Origin: Treponema sp.
Lineage (GTDB): Bacteria > Spirochaetota > Spirochaetia > Treponematales > Breznakiellaceae
Assembly: GCA_009785545.1 (NCBI GenBank)
Contig: WQWD01000154.1
Coordinates: 1 to 5,921 of the forward strand
Direction: 5' to 3'
DNA: 5,921 nucleotides
Within the stretch, counting starts at the first letter, position 1. Every line of letters begins with the position of its first letter. This document shows positions 1 to 3,212 of this stretch, in pieces. The notes beneath the pieces were generated by a model. The model did not search any database. It saw nothing but the letters and a program-made list of their open reading frames with translations, and was not told the DNA's origin. The translations under genes were made by a program, and so were the position numbers.

Positions 1-1
1 A

Positions 2-826
2 CGGCTGCGCCAAAAAGAAGCCGAACTAAAACGTGAATCGGTAGGAAAGCTTCAGCAATTTTTAAGCGAAAGCAGAAAAACCCTTGAAAATCTTGTACGG
101 GAATTAAAAGAAGGCGAAGTAAATCGTGAAAAAACTTTAAAAGTAAAACAATTCTTAAATGAACTTGCACGTAACACTGAAACTGAAAGCGCTCTTCTTG
201 CCGAAGAAGAATACGCCCTGCGGGAGGACGCCCTGAAAGAGTCCGCCCTGAGGGAGGACACTCTTTCGGAGTATTATCTAAAACAACGATTATTACAAAA
301 CAAAGTGAAAAATCCTGCCGAAGCGGGAACAAATACAGATTTTGTTTTTTCTCCCGGAATGGAAGTTTTTGCAGGTGCTTCAAAGCAGCGTGGAACGCTT
401 ATCCGCATTGACAAGAAAAACTCACGCTTGGGAAATACACGCCCGAACATACCAAACCCTTCGTGGCTGGTAAAAGTCGGTTCGCTAAAGATAAGTTTTC
501 CTGAAAACGAATTGACTCCTGCCGCCCCCGTAAAAACAAAAGCCCGCCCATCATGGACAGCGGAATGCGGCTCATCAGCCTCTGCCGTTTTTGAATTAAA
601 ACTCATAGGAATGCGCCTTGAAGAAGCCACAGAAGCTCTTCGCAGTCAAATCGAAGCAGCTTCGCTTGGCGGCTTGAAAAACTTCTCGATTATACACGGA
701 AAAGGTTCCGGCATTTTACAAAAAGGGGTTCACGAATACCTGAAAAAAGACCCGGCAGTAGCGGATTATTGGTTTTCACACCCGGAACTTGGCGGCTTCG
801 GCAGAACCGAAGTTACGTTGAAGTAA
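2..826 (+). CDS. mutS2: MutS2 family protein, C-terminal part (5' end outside window)
   Basis: Only the last 274 residues are present, read in the frame that is open from base 2 to the TAA at 824-826; the MutS core and ATPase lie off the left edge. Residues 1 to about 100 are charged and helical (coiled coil). About 116-171 form a KOW-like barrel (FSPGMEVFAG, then RGTLIRIDKK, then WLVKVGSLKISFP). About 197-274 are an Smr domain with HGKGSG at 695-712. MutS2 proteins bind branched DNA or collided ribosomes, and the Smr part is a nuclease in some members. Oddities: the Smr LDLR-type motif reads LKLI (596-607), the KOW-like domain has a roughly 12-residue insertion (425-460), and the coiled coil holds a pentapeptide repeat. 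An internal ATG at 305 gives a shorter reading, but the upstream in-frame sequence is clearly coding. The gene converges on the toxin-antitoxin pair with only 16 bp between, and I see no terminator there. Confidence 0.9.
   Translation, partial: RLRQKEAELKRESVGKLQQFLSESRKTLENLVRELKEGEVNREKTLKVKQFLNELARNTETESALLAEEEYALREDALKESALREDTLSEYYLKQRLLQNKVKNPAEAGTNTDFVFSPGMEVFAGASKQRGTLIRIDKKNSRLGNTRPNIPNPSWLVKVGSLKISFPENELTPAAPVKTKARPSWTAECGSSASAVFELKLIGMRLEEATEALRSQIEAASLGGLKNFSIIHGKGSGILQKGVHEYLKKDPAVADYWFSHPELGGFGRTEVTLK
215..274 (+). repeat. 15-bp in-frame minirepeat inside the MutS2 coiled coil
   Basis: Three tandem 15-bp units, GCCCTGCGGGAGGAC, GCCCTGAAAGAGTCC and GCCCTGAGGGAGGAC, encode ALRED-ALKES-ALRED. 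A degenerate fourth unit at 260-274 encodes TLSEY. The stretch is visibly richer in GC than its surroundings. The period is a whole number of codons, so a change in copy number would keep the frame. Confidence 0.75.
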
Positions 827-842
827 AAACTCTGCATTAAAT

Positions 843-1151
843 TTAGATTTGTGAAAAATTAGCTATTCTTACATCTCCATCAGGGAAACGAGCAATAACT
901 TCAAGTTCGCCGCCCATAGCATTTATATGGCTGCGAAGAGTAGAAATATACATATCTGTACGTTTTTCTAATTTCGCTATTGCAGGTTGTTGAATATGAA
1001 GGGTTTGTGCAAGCATTTTTTGAGATAGACCACGAGCGTTTCTTAGCTCATTTAAGGGCATTTCTGCTAATGCTGCTTTGATAGCTGTGTCATTTTTTGC
1101 TCTTCTTTCTGGACTCATTTTTGCTCTTAATTCAGAAAATTTTCTAGTCAT
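843..1151 (-). CDS. higA: XRE-type helix-turn-helix antitoxin (HigA-like)
   Basis: A 102-aa protein with a basic N-terminal helix (residues 1-30). A Xre/Cro helix-turn-helix follows at about 33-64 (NELRNARGLSQKMLAQTLHI, then QQPAIAKLEKR), and then the TDMYISTLRSHINAMGGELE segment typical of antitoxins paired with Gp49-type RelE toxins. In this family the antitoxin binds and blocks its toxin and represses the shared promoter through the helix-turn-helix. The start ATG overlaps the toxin stop as ATGA (1148-1151) and has its own strong AGGAGG inside the toxin's last codons, which fits translational coupling and antitoxin supply. It ends 16 bp from the convergent mutS2 stop. The family call is from motif recognition; direct binding to the inverted repeat at 1504-1529 is inference. 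Confidence 0.88.
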   Translation of the reverse strand: MTRKFSELRAKMSPERRAKNDTAIKAALAEMPLNELRNARGLSQKMLAQTLHIQQPAIAKLEKRTDMYISTLRSHINAMGGELEVIARFPDGDVRIANFSQI

Positions 1152-1498
1152 TTTTCCTCCTGTATTTCTTTTAAATATTCGTCATAAATTTTATCTGCTT
1201 TTGGAACCATTTCATTATAAAAATCATCATTGCCGGTTTTGTCACCGCCAATAAGTAAAATTGCGGTACGTCTTGGATCGAAAACATAAAACGTGCGCAA
1301 GGGCTTCCCTTTGCATTGACTTCGTAATTCACGCATAGAACCATGTTTAGATTGCCTTACATTTGAGCTATATGGAAACGGCAAAGAAGTCCCCTTCTCT
1401 TCCAGCAATCCGACAGAGCGATCTACTGCGTCTTGTTCGGCTTCATCAAGAGTTTCCCACCAGTCATAGAATTCATTTGTAAATTCCACTTCCCACAT
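1148..1498 (-). CDS. higB: RelE/ParE-superfamily toxin, Gp49/HigB type
   Basis: A 116-aa protein starting MWEVEFTNEFYDWWETLDEA. The C-terminal half carries the family pattern: SMRELRSQCKGKPLRTFYVF, then RRTAILLIGGDKTGNDDFY, then a final charged helix (KADKIYDEYLKE). Known HigB/Gp49 toxins cut mRNA on the ribosome; here that activity is inferred from family and gene context. The gene is first in the pair, as in higBA loci, and overlaps the antitoxin by 4 bp. No clear Shine-Dalgarno precedes the ATG, and the likely -10 box ends only 5 nt upstream, so the message may be leaderless or nearly so. The length is normal and no break is seen. A ParE-like gyrase poison is less likely given the Gp49-like C-terminus and the toxin-first order. 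Confidence 0.87.
   Translation of the reverse strand: MWEVEFTNEFYDWWETLDEAEQDAVDRSVGLLEEKGTSLPFPYSSNVRQSKHGSMRELRSQCKGKPLRTFYVFDPRRTAILLIGGDKTGNDDFYNEMVPKADKIYDEYLKEIQEEK
1156..1161 (-). promoter_or_regulatory. Ribosome binding site of the antitoxin gene
   Basis: On the minus strand AGGAGG lies 4 nt before the antitoxin ATG, within the last codons of the toxin gene. It is a full-strength site, whereas the toxin start has no convincing one. Translation may therefore favour the antitoxin. Confidence 0.75.
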
Positions 1499-1503
1499 AC
1501 TTT

Positions 1504-1533
1504 ATTATATTCCATAAAAGGAATATAATGCAA
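1504..1533 (-). promoter_or_regulatory. Probable higBA promoter with inverted-repeat operator
   Basis: Reading the minus strand, TTGCAT (1533-1528) and TATAAT (1509-1504) are separated by 18 bp. The -10 matches consensus and the -35 is weak. Bases 1504-1529 form a perfect inverted repeat with 10-bp arms (ATTATATTCC and its complement) around a 6-bp centre, so it covers the -10 and the spacer. This placement fits autorepression by the antitoxin complex, which is inference. Confidence 0.6.
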
Positions 1534-1581
1534 GCAAAAGCAGAAAATATCGTAAAAAGAGTAAAATTTTTTCAAAAACAC

Positions 1582-1611
1582 TTGACAATATAGCCAACGT
1601 TGGCTATATTG
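1582..1611 (+). promoter_or_regulatory. Strong promoter overlapped by a perfect 26-bp palindrome
   Basis: TTGACA (1582-1587), a 17-bp spacer and TATATT (1605-1610) form a near-consensus sigma-70 promoter for the gene at 1628. Bases 1586-1611 are a perfect palindrome with no spacer: the arm CAATATAGCCAAC is followed directly by its reverse complement. It covers the end of the -35, the whole spacer and the -10. A repressor bound here would shut the promoter. The obvious candidate is the gene's own product, which has a probable ribbon-helix-helix domain. Confidence 0.82.
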
Positions 1612-1616
1612 AATAT

Positions 1617-1621
1617 GGAGG
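1617..1621 (+). promoter_or_regulatory. Ribosome binding site of the palindrome-controlled gene
   Basis: GGAGG lies 6 nt before the ATG at 1628 and fixes the start. The -10 box ends at 1610, so transcription should begin near 1617. The message would then start almost on the Shine-Dalgarno itself, with a leader of only about 11 nt. Confidence 0.75.
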
Positions 1622-1627
1622 TTACAA

Positions 1628-2137
1628 ATGAATAATGATTTCACTAGAGCAGAAAAAATTGAAGTACTAATCCGTCAAGACTTGGCTGATCGGCTGCCAA
1701 AGGAAAAGGCTGAGAAAAACGCATTTATAAATTTAGCTGTAGAGCACGAGCTTGATGGTCGTAAATCTGCCGCTTCAATTATGGGGGCGGCAAAATCAGA
1801 AAAAAAAACTGTTGCTGCAAGAGAAAACGCCAAAAAACCAAGAAAGAGGCATATTGGAGGCTTTAATAGTATTTACTGTTATAAAGACGGTAAAGTCTAT
1901 ATGTTAAGGCTAACAAGAGATGATAAAGAGGTAGAAACTTATAACGCTGAAATCAACAGAATGATACCAAGTATTGAGCGAGGGAATTATCGTATTGTAG
2001 TATGCCCCGACGGCGGAGGACAATACAACGCTGATATACAACCAGAACCCGGAACAATCCCCGATATACAAGAGCTAGCGAAATTAAATGGATTTGAGCC
2101 CTTTGATATTAGGGACTTTCCAAATATAAAGAAGTAA
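1628..2137 (+). CDS. Probable ribbon-helix-helix regulator with unrecognised C-terminal domain
   Basis: A 169-aa protein I do not recognise as a named family. Residues 10-44 fit a ribbon-helix-helix fold: a short strand (KIEVLIR), a helix (QDLADRLPKEKAEK) and a second helix (NAFINLAVEHEL). Residues 45-77 are a Lys/Ala-rich linker with a basic patch (KKPRKR). Residues 78-169 are a separate mixed alpha/beta region with YCYKDGKVYMLRLTRDD, YRIVVCPDGGG and a C-terminal PDIQELAKLNGFEPFDI stretch. There is no signal peptide or membrane segment, so it should be cytosolic. The gene is monocistronic and divergent from higBA. The palindrome over its promoter suggests that the N-terminus binds DNA and represses its own gene, while the C-terminus may sense a ligand or partner. 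An orphan antitoxin is possible, but no toxin partner follows it. The function is unknown and the fold call is moderate. Confidence 0.75.
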   Translation: MNNDFTRAEKIEVLIRQDLADRLPKEKAEKNAFINLAVEHELDGRKSAASIMGAAKSEKKTVAARENAKKPRKRHIGGFNSIYCYKDGKVYMLRLTRDDKEVETYNAEINRMIPSIERGNYRIVVCPDGGGQYNADIQPEPGTIPDIQELAKLNGFEPFDIRDFPNIKK

Positions 2138-2210
2138 ATTTACCTGTACTTTGTACAAAAAATAGAATACACGAGACACCCAAGCTCGATATATTAACAA
2201 ATCTGCAAAT

Positions 2211-2284
2211 TGGGCACACACGGATTCGAACCATGGACATCTTGTGTGTAAGACAAGCACTCTAACCAGCTGAGTTATGCGCCC
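2211..2284 (-). tRNA. tRNA-Val (anticodon UAC)
   Basis: The minus strand folds as a complete 74-nt cloverleaf. The acceptor GGGCGCA pairs with TGTGCCC, with discriminator A. The D arm has ACTC and GAGT. The anticodon stem CTTGT/ACAAG holds loop CTTACAC with TAC at the anticodon. The T arm is CATGG-TTCGAAT-CCGTG. The 3' CCA is not encoded (ATT follows). It is second in a two-tRNA transcription unit behind tRNA-Gly. No separate promoter is visible, so it probably depends on read-through across the repeat array. Confidence 0.96.
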
Positions 2285-2393
2285 AAAATATCTAAGCGAC
2301 TACCTGAAAGCAGACGCTATTTTGGCTGTAAGCCAAAACATCTAAGCGGCTGCCTGAAAGCAGGCGCTATTTTGGCTGTAAGCCAAAATATCC

Positions 2394-2423
2394 AAGCGGC
2401 TGCCTGAAAGCAGCTGCTTTTTT
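2394..2423 (+). terminator. Terminator-like hairpin of repeat unit 3
   Basis: On the plus strand a 10-bp stem (AAGCGGCTGC with GCAGCTGCTT, one G-U pair) with loop CTGAAA runs into six Ts (2418-2423). The minus-strand copy has a C-A mismatch in the stem and no T run, so the signal points only along plus. It could stop transcripts from the gene at 1628 before they cross tRNA-Gly in antisense. Confidence 0.5.
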
Positions 2424-2443
2424 GGCTATAAGCCAAAACATCC

Positions 2444-2472
2444 AGCGGCTGCCTGAAAGCAGTCGCTTTTTT
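2444..2472 (+). terminator. Terminator-like hairpin of repeat unit 4
   Basis: A 9-bp stem (AGCGGCTGC with GCAGTCGCT, one G-U pair) with loop CTGAAA is followed by six Ts (2467-2472), then by the 11-bp hairpin B. It has the same plus-strand polarity as unit 3. Units 1 and 2 have stem mismatches and an A interrupting the T run, so they are weaker. Confidence 0.5.
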
Positions 2473-2488
2473 GGCTGTAAGCCAAAAA

Positions 2489-2560
2489 AGCGGCTGATGG
2501 GAGTCGAACCCACGTCACAAGCTTGGAAGGCTTGGGTAATAGCCGTTATACGACAGCCGC
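2489..2560 (-). tRNA. tRNA-Gly (anticodon UCC)
   Basis: A 72-nt cloverleaf on the minus strand. The acceptor GCGGCTG pairs with CAGCCGC, with discriminator T as usual for bacterial tRNA-Gly. The anticodon stem CAAGC/GCTTG holds loop CTTCCAA with TCC at the anticodon. The T arm is GTGGG-TTCGACT-CCCAT. No CCA is encoded; the discriminator is followed by Ts and hairpin B of the array. It is the first gene of the tRNA pair. Confidence 0.96.
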
Positions 2561-2572
2561 AATCTACCTACC

Positions 2573-2601
2573 ATACTTACAAAAAAGTAAAAAAAAGTCA
2601 A
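2573..2601 (-). promoter_or_regulatory. Probable promoter of the tRNA-Gly/tRNA-Val unit
   Basis: On the minus strand TTGACT (2601-2596) and AAGTAT (2578-2573) are spaced 17 bp apart, with a TG just upstream of the -10 (extended type) and a T-rich spacer. Predicted initiation falls about 5-6 nt before the mature tRNA 5' end. The -10 is a poor match, but the -35 and the position are good. Confidence 0.5.
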
Positions 2602-2621
2602 GTGGTTTTTTGCCTTTTTAT

Positions 2622-2651
2622 GAAACAAGTTTTCCCTGTAAAACCTGTTTC
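2622..2651. promoter_or_regulatory. Inverted repeat between the divergent tRNA and barrel-protein promoters
   Basis: GAAACAAGTTTT and AAAACCTGTTTC form 12-bp arms with one mismatch around a 6-bp centre (CCCTGT). No T run follows on either strand, so it is not an intrinsic terminator. It lies about 18 bp upstream of the -35 at 2669 and could be a regulator site for the surface operon. This rests on position and symmetry only. Confidence 0.4.
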
Positions 2652-2668
2652 TTATGCTCAATACTCCT

Positions 2669-2697
2669 TTGCTTTTTTCCAGATACTGGTCTATTAT
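2669..2697 (+). promoter_or_regulatory. Probable promoter of the barrel protein/lipoprotein operon
   Basis: TTGCTT (2669-2674), a 17-bp spacer and TATTAT (2692-2697) lie just ahead of the ATG at 2705. Initiation is expected near 2704, which would make the message leaderless or nearly so; no Shine-Dalgarno is visible before this ATG. Confidence 0.5.
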
Positions 2698-2704
2698 ATA
2701 AACA

Positions 2705-3196
2705 ATGCGCAGCCTGAAATTTGCTCTATGTTTGTTATTCTCTACGGGCGTTGTTTTTGCCCAGCCCATAGATCGTGAGGTAAACGATCTATGGATTTCT
2801 GCCGGTATTGGAACAGCCGTATACAGCAGATCAGGATTAAGTTATGGCGGCAGCTTGGCTTTTGCCTACGGCAGAGGGGTTTCGGTGGGGCTGCAAACGG
2901 CATATTTTTTCGATCTTGAAGACAGAGTAGATGTTCTTGAACTTGGTTTTTTATTGCGCTTTTACGTTCAGGGTTTGTCGTTTTATTCAGGCCCATTTAT
3001 CCAGTTGTCCGGCGGACAGGCTCTTTTTTTCAGACGGGACGATGTAACTTTTCCGGCTTCATGGGGTATTCTTTTAGGCTGTTTGAGCCTTGGCTGGCGC
3101 TTCTTTTTGGATGAAATGTTTTTTATCGAACCTTTTATCCGGGGCGGGTATCCGTATTTATTTGGCGGCGGTTTATCGGCAGGAATAAGGTTTTAA
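2705..3196 (+). CDS. Small secreted outer-membrane beta-barrel-like protein
   Basis: A 163-aa protein. Residues 1-19 are a classical signal peptide (MRSLKFALCLLFSTGVVFA, cleaved before QP). The roughly 144-residue mature part alternates hydrophobic and polar residues, is rich in Gly and aromatics (SYGGSLAFAYGRGVSVGLQT, LLRFYVQGLSFYSGPFIQLS, FIRGGYPYLFGGGLSAGIRF) and ends in Phe, the usual C-terminal signature of outer-membrane barrels. The length suits an eight-stranded barrel. No enzyme motif is seen. The start is chosen because it gives the complete signal peptide, although it lacks a Shine-Dalgarno. The lipoprotein gene follows 16 bp after the stop, so the two are probably co-transcribed and may act together at the outer membrane. 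The family is not identified; a periplasmic beta-rich protein is the main alternative. Confidence 0.8.
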   Translation: MRSLKFALCLLFSTGVVFAQPIDREVNDLWISAGIGTAVYSRSGLSYGGSLAFAYGRGVSVGLQTAYFFDLEDRVDVLELGFLLRFYVQGLSFYSGPFIQLSGGQALFFRRDDVTFPASWGILLGCLSLGWRFFLDEMFFIEPFIRGGYPYLFGGGLSAGIRF

Positions 3197-3197
3197 A

Positions 3198-3204
3198 AGG
3201 GGGG
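3198..3204 (+). promoter_or_regulatory. G-rich ribosome binding site that decides the lipoprotein start
   Basis: AGGGGGG directly follows the stop of the barrel gene. Two in-frame ATGs lie downstream at 3207 and 3213. Spacing is 2 nt to the first and 8 nt to the second, so 3213 is the better start; the two readings differ by only two residues. Confidence 0.6.
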
Positions 3205-3212
3205 ATATGAAC

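Larger units (their letters stand above)
2285..2488. repeat. Four tandem 50-bp double-hairpin units filling the tRNA spacer
   Basis: In phase, the units are 2281-2330, 2331-2380, 2381-2430 and 2431-2479 (50, 50, 50 and 49 bp); neighbours differ at about six positions. Each has hairpin A (AGCGGCTGC, loop CTGAAA, GCAGNCGCT) and hairpin B (TTTTGGCT, loop GTA or ATA, AGCCAAAA). Hairpin B is a perfect stem in every unit and grows to 11 bp in the last one. Hairpin A is best paired in units 3 and 4. The array leaves no unique sequence between the two tRNA genes: its first bases coincide with the tRNA-Val 5' end, and a partial fifth unit runs into the tRNA-Gly 3' end. There is no sign of a transposase or of CRISPR-like spacers. 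Confidence 0.92.

Noticed and set aside
52..630. Minus-strand reading frames 52-261 and 274-630
   Set aside because: They are shadows of the mutS2 frame; the first is low-complexity Ser/Arg-rich and neither resembles a known protein.
827..842. Bidirectional terminator between mutS2 and the antitoxin gene
   Set aside because: The 16-bp gap holds no inverted repeat or T-rich tail that I can see.
1423..1644. Minus-strand reading frame of 73 codons around the higB start
   Set aside because: It overlaps higB and both operator regions in another frame and has no recognisable domain.
2138..2210. Terminator downstream of tRNA-Val or of the gene ending at 2137
   Set aside because: Only a 4-bp stem (CGAG/CTCG) and a 10-bp palindrome TTTGTACAAA with no loop are found; neither makes a convincing hairpin plus T run.
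2281..2488. CRISPR array
   Set aside because: The whole 50-bp unit is repeated with no unique spacers between copies and there are no cas genes.
2489..2560. tRNA-Gly 3' end as an integration (att) site
   Set aside because: The repeated piece is only 8 nt, is explained by the tandem array, and no integrase or matching distal copy is seen.
2422..2778. Plus-strand reading frame of 118 codons
   Set aside because: It runs through the repeat array, antisense across tRNA-Gly and into the barrel gene in another frame; it is a by-product of these features.
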